From positions 135,993 through 199,992 of the forward strand of contig QFQQ01000003.1 in NCBI GenBank assembly GCA_003243445.1: a DNA stretch of 64,000 nt, written 5' to 3'. Origin of the DNA: Citrobacter freundii. GTDB lineage: Bacteria; Bacteroidota; Bacteroidia; Chitinophagales; Chitinophagaceae. Shown here in pieces: positions 8,626 through 17,284 of the stretch. The notes under the pieces are model-generated. The model was given only the letters and a program-made list of their open reading frames with translations, made no database searches and was not told where the DNA came from. Position 1 is the first letter of the stretch. Each line of letters begins with the position of its first letter. The translations under genes were made by a program, and so were the position numbers.

Positions 8626-8750
8626 GAAGACGCCAGCCGCAGACCAGACTGCGGTACGTCGCAATAAATGATGCTTATTTTTCCCCGGATAACAGAAGAA
8701 ATTTTCAATTTTAATGACTCGTCTGCGGTGCGCCGTCTGTGGTCCTTTCC
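8626..8750. repeat. Inverted-repeat element (CCGCAGAC type)
   Basis: The left arm (8626-8662) and right arm (8716-8750) carry the words CCGCAGACC, CTGCGG and their complements, and pair imperfectly (weaker than the other elements). The loop is about 53 nt. The left arm begins 4 nt after the SGNH stop codon. Confidence 0.6.
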
Positions 8751-8831
8751 ATTTTATAACATACTTTTGACGTTACAGTCTAATAATTCTAAATAATTGG
8801 CGTTTATTCGCAATATAATGGATGAGTTCGT

Positions 8832-10472
8832 ATGCCTTCTTTTGATTTAGATGCTTTTTTACGCCAGTTCAGATACGATGAGGCAAATCCATTATTGTTC
8901 AATAACGGTTTCTTCGTTTTCTTTTTCGCCATCTTTATAGCGCTGTATTACCAGTTCCGGAATAATTTTCCTGTCAGGAGATATATTTTCTGTTTCTTTT
9001 CCCTTTACTTTTTTTATAAGGCCAGCGGTTATTTTGTGGGGCTGGTGATCATTTCGGCTATTGTGGACTTTGTTTTATCGAATGCCATATACCGGCAGCA
9101 GAATAAAGCAAAGCGGATGGCTTTGCTGGTCTGCAGTATTGTTTTCAACCTCGGGTTGCTGTTCTTTTTTAAATACACCAACTTCTTTATTTCTATAAGC
9201 AATGATCTGTTGAAAACAGGGTTCAATCCGTTGAATCTTGTTTTGCCCGTTGGTATTTCATTCTACACATTTGAAAACCTCAGCTATACGATGGACGTGT
9301 ATCGCGGGCAATTTGAGCCGGCGAGAAAGTTCAGCGATTACCTCTTGTTCCTATCTTTTTTTCCCAAACTGGTGATGGGGCCGATCGTTCGGGCGCATGA
9401 TTTCGTGCCGCAGATCAATAAGCCCTATCAGATCACGGAGACTGATTTTGCCAAAGGTTTCTACCTGATCATTTCCGGTTGTATCAAAAAGCTGGTGATC
9501 TCGGATTATATCACGCTGAATTTCGTCAACTATATTTTCGACGATCCTTCCAGGTATACGGGTTTGGAAAACTTGTTTGCCGTATACGGATATGCGATCG
9601 TGATCTATTGCGATTTCAGTGGTTACAGTGATATCGCGATCGGTATTGCGCGATGGCTGGGCTTTACGATCCCGGCGAACTTTTTGTCGCCATATCAAAG
9701 TAAAAACATCACGGAATTCTGGCGACGCTGGCATATCTCGCTTTCGTCATGGCTAAGGGACTACCTGTATATTCCACTGGGTGGAAACAGGAAAAGCAGT
9801 GTGGGCACCTGGATATTTTCGATCTTATTCTTTGCCGGCATTTATATGGCGGGGGTACATCTTCTTCAGCTGAACTGGTGGCAATCGGTTTCGCTGAGCG
9901 CAGGGATTTTATTATTGTTCCTTTTGCCCGCGATCATTAATAAAGAAAAGAAAGGTGTTGCGGCAAATATGAACCTGCTTACCACCATGCTGCTTGGCGG
10001 TTTCTGGCACGGAGCAAGCTGGAATTTTATTATCTGGGGATCGCTTCATGGCATTTCCCTGGCAGTTCATAAGATCTGGATGCTTGTGACAGGTAAGGCT
10101 TTGGCCAGGGTGAGCAATAGCTGGTGGTATAACACGATTGCGGTGTTGATCACTTTTCATTTTGTCTGCTTCTGCTGGGTATTCTTCAAAGCCAGCGATT
10201 ATAATACGGCAATCTCTATGCTGCATCAGATCTGGTTTGATTTCAGTCTGACCGTATGGCCCGCGTTTGCCAATAATTACTGGCCGGTGCTTGTAATGAT
10301 GGGCGTTGCCTATCTGCTGCATGCGATCCCTGATCAATATGCCGACCAGGTGATCAGCCGCTTTAAAAGGGTGCCACTGCCTGCCTATCTCGCTATTTTC
10401 TTTGCATTTGTGATCCTGTATGGATTTTTCAAATCGGCGGAACCCGTGATGCCGATCTATCTGCAGTTCTGA
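8832..10472 (+). CDS. MBOAT family O-acyltransferase
   Basis: The protein has 546 residues and 10 or more transmembrane segments. Signature stretches are NLVLPVGISFYTFENLSYTMDVYRG (about 135-160), GPIVRA, YCDFSGYSDIAIGIARWLG, FWRRWHISLSSWLRDYLYIPLGG (about 297-319) and GGFWHGASWNFIIWG with the active-site His (about 395). This is the DltB/AlgI/PatA group, which moves acyl groups from the cytoplasm across the membrane to cell-surface polymers. With the SGNH protein and a peptidoglycan hydrolase upstream, acetylation of peptidoglycan or another envelope glycan is the likely role. The target cannot be told from sequence. Confidence 0.95.
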   Translation: MPSFDLDAFLRQFRYDEANPLLFNNGFFVFFFAIFIALYYQFRNNFPVRRYIFCFFSLYFFYKASGYFVGLVIISAIVDFVLSNAIYRQQNKAKRMALLVCSIVFNLGLLFFFKYTNFFISISNDLLKTGFNPLNLVLPVGISFYTFENLSYTMDVYRGQFEPARKFSDYLLFLSFFPKLVMGPIVRAHDFVPQINKPYQITETDFAKGFYLIISGCIKKLVISDYITLNFVNYIFDDPSRYTGLENLFAVYGYAIVIYCDFSGYSDIAIGIARWLGFTIPANFLSPYQSKNITEFWRRWHISLSSWLRDYLYIPLGGNRKSSVGTWIFSILFFAGIYMAGVHLLQLNWWQSVSLSAGILLLFLLPAIINKEKKGVAANMNLLTTMLLGGFWHGASWNFIIWGSLHGISLAVHKIWMLVTGKALARVSNSWWYNTIAVLITFHFVCFCWVFFKASDYNTAISMLHQIWFDFSLTVWPAFANNYWPVLVMMGVAYLLHAIPDQYADQVISRFKRVPLPAYLAIFFAFVILYGFFKSAEPVMPIYLQF

Positions 10473-10497
10473 TGTTGATTGAAAGATAATAAGGTAG

Positions 10498-10653
10498 GTT
10501 CGATGGCGGATGGCAGATGGCCGTTGACCGGGCTCCACTTTTTGAAGCAGTATAATTATCTGGAACTTTGACTTTGACGGGTTTCCATGTGGGAAGACAT
10601 CTTCTACGCATGGAGTTCGGCCAACGGCCATCCGCCATCGGCCATCTGACATG
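10498..10653. repeat. Long inverted-repeat element (GATGGCCGATGG type)
   Basis: The left arm (10498-10540) and right arm (10606-10653) pair over about 40 bp: GATGGCGGATGGCAGATGGCCGTTG against its complement with few mismatches. The loop is about 66 nt. It starts 25 nt after the MBOAT stop, and its right end touches the start codon of the DUF3127 gene. Confidence 0.88.
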
Positions 10654-11055
10654 ATGGAGAATTCCGTAAGTTTGCCGGATACAAATCAAAAATTAAAGCA
10701 CGTGGAACTTACAGCTAAACTAGTACAATTGCTGCCTTTGCAGACCGGCAGTGGGAAGAACGGAGAATGGAAAAAACAGGATATCATCGTGGAAACCGGT
10801 GGACAGTATCCGAAGAAAGTTTGTATTTCCATTTGGGGAGATAAGATCAATACAGGTGTTTTGCAGGTTGGCAAAACCCTGAATATTTCGTTTGATGTGG
10901 AGAGCCGGGAGTACAATGGCCGTTGGTACACAGATGTGAAAGCGTGGAAGATTGAAGCCGCACCTGCCGGCGGTGGCGCAGCTCCAGCGGGACAAAATGA
11001 CGATGACGTTCATAATACAACGTTTAGCAGCAGCGACGACGATCTGCCGTTCTAA
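10651..11055 (+). CDS. DUF3127 domain protein (single-strand-binding-like)
   Basis: The protein has 134 residues. Residues about 14-105 match the DUF3127 family of Bacteroidota, an OB-fold group. Visible patterns are VELTAKLVQLLPLQTGSGKNGEWKKQDIIVET, WGDKIN and ISFDVESREYNGRWYTDVKAW. The tail (about 106-134) is Gly/Ala-rich, then acidic, ending in SSDDDLPF. That is very like the acidic DDDIPF-type tip of single-stranded DNA-binding proteins, which contacts partner proteins. A role in DNA metabolism is therefore likely but not proven for the family. ATGs at 10651 and 10654 are both possible starts. Confidence 0.85.
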   Translation: MMENSVSLPDTNQKLKHVELTAKLVQLLPLQTGSGKNGEWKKQDIIVETGGQYPKKVCISIWGDKINTGVLQVGKTLNISFDVESREYNGRWYTDVKAWKIEAAPAGGGAAPAGQNDDDVHNTTFSSSDDDLPF

Positions 11056-11086
11056 GAATTACTCGAAAAGCACTGAACTGAATATA

Positions 11087-11147
11087 AAAGCGTGATGCGT
11101 TTTATTCTGAAGGAATTGATTCCTGACGGGTAAAACGCATTCCGCTT
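11087..11147 (+). terminator. Intrinsic terminator after the DUF3127 gene
   Basis: The outer stem AAAGCG..ATGCGTTTTA pairs with TAAAACGCAT..CGCTTT, and an inner GGAAT/TTCC hairpin sits in the loop. It lies 32 nt after the stop codon. The T-run after it is weak. Confidence 0.6.
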
Positions 11148-11289
11148 TCGGGGTGCTGCCGGTCAGGTGATAGCAGAGCACAGGATACTCCCCCGCCCCA
11201 ACTGATCCGGGGTCGGAATGACGCATTTTTGCGAGTCTGCCGGGATCTGTCCGGCCCGAATATTGTTTTTAACACAGAAAGAATGCGCT

Positions 11290-11505
11290 ATGAGTACCCC
11301 GAAATTAAAACTTGAAACACCCTGGCCGGAAGTGAAAGAAAAAATAAAAGAAGTGAATTACGATCTGACAGATGCGGATCTTGCGTATGAGCCAGGCAAG
11401 GAAGATGAACTATTGGACCGTCTTTCAAAGAAAATGCATAAAAGCACAGAAGAAATAAAGGGCTGGATCGAGAGCATATCCCATACAAAGAACCGCGCTT
11501 CCTGA
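11290..11505 (+). CDS. CsbD-like small stress protein
   Basis: The protein has 71 residues from the ATG at 11290. An upstream in-frame ATG at 11218 would add 24 residues that look non-coding, and an AGAAAG ribosome-site-like stretch just before 11290 favours the shorter form. The chain WPEVKEKIKEVNYDLTDADLAY..EDELLDRLSKKMHKSTEEIKGWIE is all-helical and charged and resembles CsbD family proteins (WxEVKGKIKE..WGKLTDDDL). CsbD genes are general-stress induced, often under sigma control, and their molecular role is unknown. Confidence 0.7.
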   Translation: MSTPKLKLETPWPEVKEKIKEVNYDLTDADLAYEPGKEDELLDRLSKKMHKSTEEIKGWIESISHTKNRAS

Positions 11506-11524
11506 ACAAGGGACATTGAACTCT

Positions 11525-12769
11525 TTACTCTTTGCGGTTGAAAGAGTTGACATAATCGTTATAACCTTTTGCAATTGCATTGAAGAGCAGGGAGCCCTGC
11601 AGGCGGTACCCTTCAGCAGTGAAGTGGATCCGATCACGGTTCATCAGGCCGCGTCTTGACCAGCTATAGGCCGAGCCGAAACCATTGGTAATACGGTAAA
11701 GGTCCCATATTGGAATATAGTTCTTGTTACAGTAAGTGGCGAGTGATTTGTTGAGCGACTGTAACACCTTATTTGATGTTCTTTTCAATCTGTAAGAGTC
11801 CGGGGCGGTAGTGATCAGGATAGCTGCTCCGGGGGAGGTCTCCTTCAGTTTCGTGAGAAATGCTTCGAGGTCTTTCAGGAACATGGCTTCAAAAAAACTC
11901 GCACGCTGCGCTTCATTGGTGCCAAGAGAAATGATATAAAGATCCGCTTTCAGTGCCGGAAGCTGTTGCCAGAAAAGCGGCGCGATATTATACTGATCAT
12001 ATCTTGCTCCGTTCACCCCGATCGTGTGATAAAGAATGCCGGGAGAAGAGTTTTCCAGCGTTACTCCATAAAACGCTTTTGGCTGATCGGTGGGTAAACA
12101 GTTCAGTGTAAAACCTGTGACCGGTTGTTTTAATACTACTTCACGATAGACAGACGAATCATTCTCAGTCTTATCCAGCATATAAGGAATATCAAGATTA
12201 TCGGCCTGGAAGATCCATTTGTTTGCAGACACGGTATCCAGGAAAAACTTCATCCGGTTAAAAGGCTGAAATCCGTCGCTGAAGCTTGTGCGGAGGGAGA
12301 AGCGTATGTTCGCACTGGGTGATGTAGTGGTCAGCGCATATCCTGAGATGCCTGAATTGATCTGTATTTCCGGATGGGCAAGGCGGTTGAATTGCCAGCG
12401 GATAGTAGATGAACTGAGCAGATCATCCGGTGCGTTTGACTGCGCGAGCTGATAGGGAAATACGAGCCCACGTCCGGCATTGCCAAAGAAATCCTGCATT
12501 TCACGCCGGACCGTGCCGGAAAGAAAATCGGCCTGAATATGTGAATCCCCAATGTGAACGATGGAAACGACGCGATCACTGTCTGTTTTTAATTGATATA
12601 ACTTTTGATAAAAGGAATCAAGTGCGCTATTATTAAATATGCGGTTAAAGATGGCACTGACAAAAGGATACCGTTTGGCCAGGGCATTATCATCAAGAGG
12701 GATCTGCTGGCCGAATCCGGTAATGGAAAAGCAAATCAGGATGAAGATATAGAGCAGGCGGTGGATCAT
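11525..12769 (-). CDS. Secreted SGNH/GDSL hydrolase-like protein
   Basis: The protein has 414 residues with a signal peptide (about 1-20, ending GFGQQ). Block I is HIGDSHIQADFLSG (about 72), block III is SLGTNEAQ (about 278), and block V is DRIHFTAEGYRLQGSLLFNAI near the end. The architecture, including the long beta-rich insertion between blocks I and III, is the same as the SGNH protein at 7272-8621, so the two are paralogues. It may work with the same MBOAT transferase or remove acyl groups. It is transcribed toward the CsbD-like gene and follows rpoN after an inverted-repeat element. Confidence 0.83.
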   Translation of the reverse strand: MIHRLLYIFILICFSITGFGQQIPLDDNALAKRYPFVSAIFNRIFNNSALDSFYQKLYQLKTDSDRVVSIVHIGDSHIQADFLSGTVRREMQDFFGNAGRGLVFPYQLAQSNAPDDLLSSSTIRWQFNRLAHPEIQINSGISGYALTTTSPSANIRFSLRTSFSDGFQPFNRMKFFLDTVSANKWIFQADNLDIPYMLDKTENDSSVYREVVLKQPVTGFTLNCLPTDQPKAFYGVTLENSSPGILYHTIGVNGARYDQYNIAPLFWQQLPALKADLYIISLGTNEAQRASFFEAMFLKDLEAFLTKLKETSPGAAILITTAPDSYRLKRTSNKVLQSLNKSLATYCNKNYIPIWDLYRITNGFGSAYSWSRRGLMNRDRIHFTAEGYRLQGSLLFNAIAKGYNDYVNSFNRKE

Positions 12770-12798
12770 TATTCGGTAGGGTCGTATTGTGAAGGAGA

Positions 12799-12957
12799 AT
12801 TTCGAATTCGATGTTGGATGGTCGATGGTCGGGCTTCGCGATTTGATAAAGTTTCACAATACAATATCTATCTGAATCAGAAGGCTTTTATATTGTAATA
12901 CTCTTTCAAATTGCGAAGCCCGACCATCGACCATCGGCCATCCAACATCGATTCCGA
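12799..12957. repeat. Long inverted-repeat element (GATGGTCGATGG type)
   Basis: The left arm (12799-12847) and right arm (12908-12957) pair almost perfectly over about 45 bp: CGATGTTGGATGG, GGTCGATGGTCGGGCTTCGC and complements. One arm has one extra CCGATGG-like unit. The loop is about 60 nt. The right arm ends at the rpoN stop codon. Confidence 0.9.
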
Positions 12958-12958
12958 C

Positions 12959-14458
12959 TCAAAGTTCTTTCCTCAAACGTGCAACTGGTATATTCAATTG
13001 CTCACGATACTTGGCAACTGTCCTGCGCGCAATATTGTAGCCTTTTTCCTGCAGCAATTCCGTCAAACGTTCGTCACTCAATGGGCGCTTCTTGTTCTCT
13101 CCTTCGATCAGATCACTCAGAATCTTTTTCACCTCACGGGTAGATACCTCTTCACCGCTATCTGTACTCAGTGATTCGCTGAAGAAGAATTTCAGACGGT
13201 AAGTACCAAACTCAGTCTGCACAAACTTACTGTTCGCCACACGGCTTACGGTGGAAATATCCAGACCTGTTTTTTCAGCAATATCTTTCAGGATCATCGG
13301 GCGGAGTGTTGTCTCATCGCCCGTAAGGAAAAAATCATGCTGGTGATTCATGATAGCCGTCATGGTGCTCAGCAGGGTATGCTGGCGCTGTTTGATGGCA
13401 TCGATGAACCATTTTGCCGCATCGATCTTTTGTTTGATAAAGAGTACGGCTTCTTTCTGGCGCTTATCTTTCTTTGCGCCCCTGTCGTATTCTTTCATCA
13501 TATCGCGGTAACCTTCGCTGATACGCAGCTCGGGAGCATTCCTTGAGTTGAGTGTCAGTTCCAATTTGCCGTTGTTATTCATGATAAAGAAATCAGGAAC
13601 AACATAGCTCTCCGCTTTATTGATGCCACCGACATTGCCACCCGGTTTTGGGTTCAGGCGGATGATCTGTTGCATCACTTCTTTCAACTGGTCCTCATCG
13701 ATATTCAGACCCCGTTGGATCTTTTCATAATGTTTCTTGGTAAACTCGTCGAAGTAACGGCGGATCGCCATGATCGCAGTATCCACGTCGCGACCTTCAT
13801 CTTTCTGACGCTGCAGTTGCAGCAGCAAACACTCCTGCAGATCACGGGCTGCTACGCCGGGGGGATCAAAGCGCTGAATGCGCTGGATGATCGCTTCCAC
13901 TTCTTCTTCTGTAGCGGAGATATTCTGACGGAAAGCCAGGTCATCCACGATCGCAGAGGTGTCGCGGCGCAGGTATCCGTCTTCGTCGATACTACCAACA
14001 ATCTGCTCGGCGATGCGCTGTTCTTTATCACTCAGCTTCAGCAAACCTAACTGGTTCAGCAATGTCTCATAGAAACTTGCTTCCGTTTTAAACGGGATCT
14101 GCTTTTGCTCTTCATCGGGATAATTATCATCGCGGAGTTTATAATCCGCAACGTCATCATCACCGTCGTGCACATATTCACTTACATCGATATTATCGTA
14201 TTCGTCTTCGCTTCCGCTTTTCTCTTCGTACTCCGTCTCACCGGTTTCCGTAAACTCATCTTTCAACTCGTCTCCGTTATCCTCGTGTTTCTCGTCGTCC
14301 AGTTCCAGGGCAGGATTCTCTTCCAGCTCTTCCTTGATACGCTCCTCAAGATTTGCGGTAGGAACCTGCAGCAGCTTCATAAGCTGGATCTGCTGTGGCG
14401 ACAATTTTTGTAAAAGCTTCTGCTGTAATGTTTGGCTAAGGGCCATAAATTCAGACAT
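12959..14458 (-). CDS. rpoN: RNA polymerase sigma-54 factor
   Basis: The protein has 499 residues. Region I is the Gln/Leu-rich N-terminus (LSQTLQQKLLQKLSPQQIQLMKLLQV) that keeps the polymerase silent until an AAA+ activator acts. Region II (about 50-115) is strongly acidic and longer than usual. The core-binding region follows. The C-terminus has the helix-turn-helix and the diagnostic RpoN box ARRTVAKYRE (about 481-490), which reads the -24 promoter element. No sigma-54 activator gene is in this window, so its regulon lies elsewhere. Confidence 0.98.
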   Translation of the reverse strand: MSEFMALSQTLQQKLLQKLSPQQIQLMKLLQVPTANLEERIKEELEENPALELDDEKHEDNGDELKDEFTETGETEYEEKSGSEDEYDNIDVSEYVHDGDDDVADYKLRDDNYPDEEQKQIPFKTEASFYETLLNQLGLLKLSDKEQRIAEQIVGSIDEDGYLRRDTSAIVDDLAFRQNISATEEEVEAIIQRIQRFDPPGVAARDLQECLLLQLQRQKDEGRDVDTAIMAIRRYFDEFTKKHYEKIQRGLNIDEDQLKEVMQQIIRLNPKPGGNVGGINKAESYVVPDFFIMNNNGKLELTLNSRNAPELRISEGYRDMMKEYDRGAKKDKRQKEAVLFIKQKIDAAKWFIDAIKQRQHTLLSTMTAIMNHQHDFFLTGDETTLRPMILKDIAEKTGLDISTVSRVANSKFVQTEFGTYRLKFFFSESLSTDSGEEVSTREVKKILSDLIEGENKKRPLSDERLTELLQEKGYNIARRTVAKYREQLNIPVARLRKEL

Positions 14459-14554
14459 TTAGTGGCTGGTAAATGTGTAAGGCTTAGACTTAGACAAAAA
14501 TCCGGCCGTTTATCAAAAATCAGGCCGTAAATTTACAAAACAAACAGATACGGC

Positions 14555-14923
14555 ATGCGGGAACGACGATTTTACTTGTTTGTTGCATTGATTTTCCTTG
14601 TAAATGGGGAAATTTTTGCACAAGGCAAAAATGTGGAAAACTTGGCTAAGAGTCCGCTTGAGAAGGCGGTTGAAAAAGCTTTTGAAAAAGGGCGAAAAGA
14701 GGGCGTAATAGATTTACTGAGAGTAGCATCTATTAGTAACGAAGGGAATGGAATGGTGAATGGAAAAGCGCTGTTTTTGCTGAGGCCGGCTATTCCGCAG
14801 AGTTTCTTTTGTAAGAAGGAATGGCAGTTTGAAAAAGCAACCTCGATCCCGTTGAGATTCAGGTTGGGGTCGCTTGCGTATACAGATTATTTGGAAGGTA
14901 AGCCGAATGCGTTGAAGCCATAG
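14555..14923 (+). CDS. Small secreted protein of unknown function
   Basis: The protein has 122 residues with a signal peptide (about 1-23, ending IFAQ). The mature part begins with a charged helix (NVENLAKSPLEKAVEKAFEKGRKEGVIDLLR) and has a CKKEW segment. I do not recognise the family. It is divergent from rpoN and ends at a strong bidirectional terminator, so it is a single-gene unit. The export signal and codon pattern support a real gene. Confidence 0.6.
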   Translation: MRERRFYLFVALIFLVNGEIFAQGKNVENLAKSPLEKAVEKAFEKGRKEGVIDLLRVASISNEGNGMVNGKALFLLRPAIPQSFFCKKEWQFEKATSIPLRFRLGSLAYTDYLEGKPNALKP

Positions 14924-14944
14924 ACGATTTGGAAAGTTGTTAAA

Positions 14945-14983
14945 GAGAAATCGCCCCGGCTTTATAACCGGGGCGATTTCTTT
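14945..14983. terminator. Bidirectional intrinsic terminator
   Basis: A 14-bp perfect stem AGAAATCGCCCCGG/CCGGGGCGATTTCT with a short loop lies between two convergent genes, with A and T runs on either side. Confidence 0.9.
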
Positions 14984-14992
14984 ATGATTGGA

Positions 14993-16201
14993 TCATTTCT
15001 TTTCTTTTTCAGGGAGCCATTCCATGACGGGGATCTTAGCCTGCTTTTTATAGTAGTTGTTCTGAAGGCTGTCATTCCAGCCATTAGGATTGCGGTTGAA
15101 TGAAGAGCTGTTATAGAACACGCTTCCTTTTATTTCCGGATATTCTCTCACGAGGTTGATCTGGTTGGGTAATTCGGAAGGACGTTTCCAGGCGGCACTC
15201 TTCTCAAAGAAGCGATAGATGCCATGACCAATATAAACGTGTTTACCATAGCTGTGCTTGCTCCACCAATCGACCATCGTTTCGAATGGAATTTTATCGT
15301 GACCGATCTCAAGGTAAAGTTGCGGCGCTACATAATCGATCCAGCCATTTCTCAGCCATAGCAGGATGTCTGCATAGAGATCGTCATAATTGGTAACACC
15401 GGCTTTTGTATCGCTGCCTTCCGGATCCTGGGATTTATTGCGCCATACGCTGAAAGGTGAAATCCCGAACTTGCAATAAGGCTTTTCCATTTTGATCGCT
15501 GCGCTGATCTTCTCAATGATCGAATCGACATTTGCCCTTCTCCAATCATCTTTCGATAATGTGCTGCCGGATCTTTTGTAAGAAGCCGCATCAGGAAATT
15601 CTTTTCCCGGAAGACGGTAAGGGTAAAAATAATCGTCCATATGGATCGCATCGATATCATATCTCTTTACGATATCACGGACAACATTCACAACGAATGC
15701 CTGCGCCTGCGAATTTCCCGGATCAAAGTATTTCTTATCTCCATAGGTCAGGAACCATTCGGGGTGTGTTCGTGTGACGTGATCAGGAGAGATAGAAGCT
15801 GTACGGATGTTGAAGTTTGCGCGATAAGGGTTCAGCCATGCGTGAAACTCCATCCCGCGTTTATGCGCTTCTTCGATCATGAAGACAAGCGGATCATAGT
15901 AAGGGAAGGTTGGTTTGCCCTGTATACCGGTCAGCCATTGGCTCCAGGGTTCATAAGGTGAAGCATAGAACGCATCAGCTGCTGGGCGGATCTGCACGAT
16001 CACGGCATTCATGCCATTGCGTTGATGCATATCCAGCAAGCGGATAAAATCCGCTTTTTGTTGGGCGGGATTTGTTACACCTCGTGGAGGCCAGTCGATA
16101 TTATCGACCGTAGCGATCCAGACGCCGCGGAATTCATACTCCGGCTGGGCAAAAGAACAAATACTAAAGAGGCAAGCGACTATCGGCAAAAACAGCTTCA
16201 T
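14993..16201 (-). CDS. Glycosyl hydrolase-like 10 (GHL10/DUF187) family protein
   Basis: The protein has 402 residues with a signal peptide (about 1-18, ending SFAQ). The (beta/alpha)8 domain matches the GHL10 family (formerly DUF187): EFRGVWIATVDNIDWPPRG at the start, MNAVIVQIRPAADAFYAS, GMEFHAWLNPYRAN, DIDAIHMDDYFYPY with acidic residues at the likely active site, and WIDYVAPQLYLEIGH. Family members are thought to cut glycans; for some, a peptidoglycan-related substrate has been proposed. The substrate here is unknown. It follows the MarR gene after a terminator-containing repeat and is probably monocistronic. Confidence 0.9.
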   Translation of the reverse strand: MKLFLPIVACLFSICSFAQPEYEFRGVWIATVDNIDWPPRGVTNPAQQKADFIRLLDMHQRNGMNAVIVQIRPAADAFYASPYEPWSQWLTGIQGKPTFPYYDPLVFMIEEAHKRGMEFHAWLNPYRANFNIRTASISPDHVTRTHPEWFLTYGDKKYFDPGNSQAQAFVVNVVRDIVKRYDIDAIHMDDYFYPYRLPGKEFPDAASYKRSGSTLSKDDWRRANVDSIIEKISAAIKMEKPYCKFGISPFSVWRNKSQDPEGSDTKAGVTNYDDLYADILLWLRNGWIDYVAPQLYLEIGHDKIPFETMVDWWSKHSYGKHVYIGHGIYRFFEKSAAWKRPSELPNQINLVREYPEIKGSVFYNSSSFNRNPNGWNDSLQNNYYKKQAKIPVMEWLPEKEKK

Positions 16202-16243
16202 TGTTGTAAATCAAGTAAAATGAATGAAATACAAAACTAGGCC

Positions 16244-16328
16244 AATTAAAAAGTAAAAAGTCAAAATGAAAAATTAAAAAAGCCCCGCAAAGGGGTTTTA
16301 ATGTTTCATTTTGACTTTTACTTTAATT
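16244..16328. repeat. Very long A/T-rich hairpin around a terminator
   Basis: The left arm (16244-16286) pairs with the right arm (16293-16328) over about 36 bp, including AAGTCAAAATGAAA against TTTCATTTTGACTT and a GCCCC/GGGG tip. The tip with flanking A and T runs is an ordinary terminator. The right arm overlaps the MarR stop codon (16327-16329), so it doubles as coding sequence for two bases. It likely terminates the MarR transcript. Confidence 0.85.
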
Positions 16329-16779
16329 ATTTGCTTCCGCGCATCTTGTCGAGCAGTTCGCTTAGTGTCTGTGCTTCTTTTTTACTGAGACTGGCGATCA
16401 CATTGTCCATTTCGTCCTGGCGCTGGTCCAGTTTTTCAAGAACTTTTTTGCCTTTATCGGTGATCATTACGTCAACGAGCCGGCGATCGGTTTTGCAGGT
16501 GCCTTTTTTAACAAGACCTTTTGCGATAAGACGGTCGACGATACGGCTGGTATCACTCATTTTATCGAGCATCCGCTCGCGGATCTGTAAAGTGGAGAGC
16601 GGATTGGGAAGGCTTCCACGTAATATGCGCAATATGTTGAATTGCTGAGGGGTGATATCCGCGTCGGCGAAGATCTCTTTGGTCTGTTCTGTCATCCAGT
16701 TAAAAGTGTAGATGATGTTCACAGCAGCTTTATGATACTCGTTGCGGAATTTGGTTTGTATGTCCTGGTCGATACCCAT
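16327..16779 (-). CDS. MarR family transcriptional regulator
   Basis: The protein has 150 residues from the ATG at 16779; a GTG two codons upstream is less likely. The winged-helix core is evident: NIIYTFNWMTEQTKEIFADADITPQQFNILRILRG, the recognition region STLQIRERMLDKMSDTSRIVDRLIAKGLV, the wing RRLVDVMITDKGKKVLEKL and a C-terminal dimer helix. MarR proteins are small-molecule- or redox-responsive dimeric repressors. Its target is unknown; the nearest gene on the same strand is the GHL10 gene downstream. Confidence 0.93.
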   Translation of the reverse strand: MGIDQDIQTKFRNEYHKAAVNIIYTFNWMTEQTKEIFADADITPQQFNILRILRGSLPNPLSTLQIRERMLDKMSDTSRIVDRLIAKGLVKKGTCKTDRRLVDVMITDKGKKVLEKLDQRQDEMDNVIASLSKKEAQTLSELLDKMRGSK

Positions 16780-17284
16780 AGTCACAAGGTTAAATAATGA
16801 ATAATAAAGCGTCGGTCCTGGATGAACGACACAAAATTAATGTTATAACATCGAATTTCCTAAAATTCGTTCGGAGCCTTATGGGCTGGCAACCTGGACG
16901 GTGGATGGCCGGGCTGGCAAGCGCTCGAAATTAGGGTTTTTCAATGGATCGTGAACTATTACGGGTTGATGAGGTCGTTATGTTTGACCGGTTTGAATTA
17001 CGCGGATTTTTCCTGTCCTATTAAGGAGTAATCATTTTTATAGGTGCAGCCTGCGTATCGGGCGCACGAATGACGCGGATTGATCTCCTGGATCGGAAAC
17101 TTGCCGGTGCTTCGAATTGGGTGAGATGAATCCGCATGATCTTCATGCGACGGACAAGTTTAGCAGATAACACACGCTGATAAGCGACCGTATCTTATAC
17201 TTCTTCTATCTCACCGGGATCACTACCGATTGATCTGTATAGCCGGACAACGGGCAACAGACAGCGGTCAACCCTTTCCGGCCG
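16780..17284. other. Gene-free region with decayed inverted repeat
   Basis: No credible reading frame is present. It contains an imperfect inverted repeat: ATGACGCGGATTGATCT (17070-17086) against AGATGAATCCGCATGAT (17124-17140), 14 of 17 positions complementary. The words resemble the GCGAAT/GCGGATT words of other elements in the window. A GGATGGCCGGGCTGG fragment at about 16902-16917 is like one arm of the GATGGCC type. Confidence 0.45.

Noticed and set aside
9912..10652. 246-codon minus-strand frame over the MBOAT end and the hairpin element
   Set aside because: It is antisense to a strong gene and runs through the inverted repeat; no recognisable product.
11218..11289. N-terminal extension of the CsbD-like protein
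   Set aside because: The 24 added residues do not resemble the family and a better start with a ribosome-site-like stretch is at 11290.
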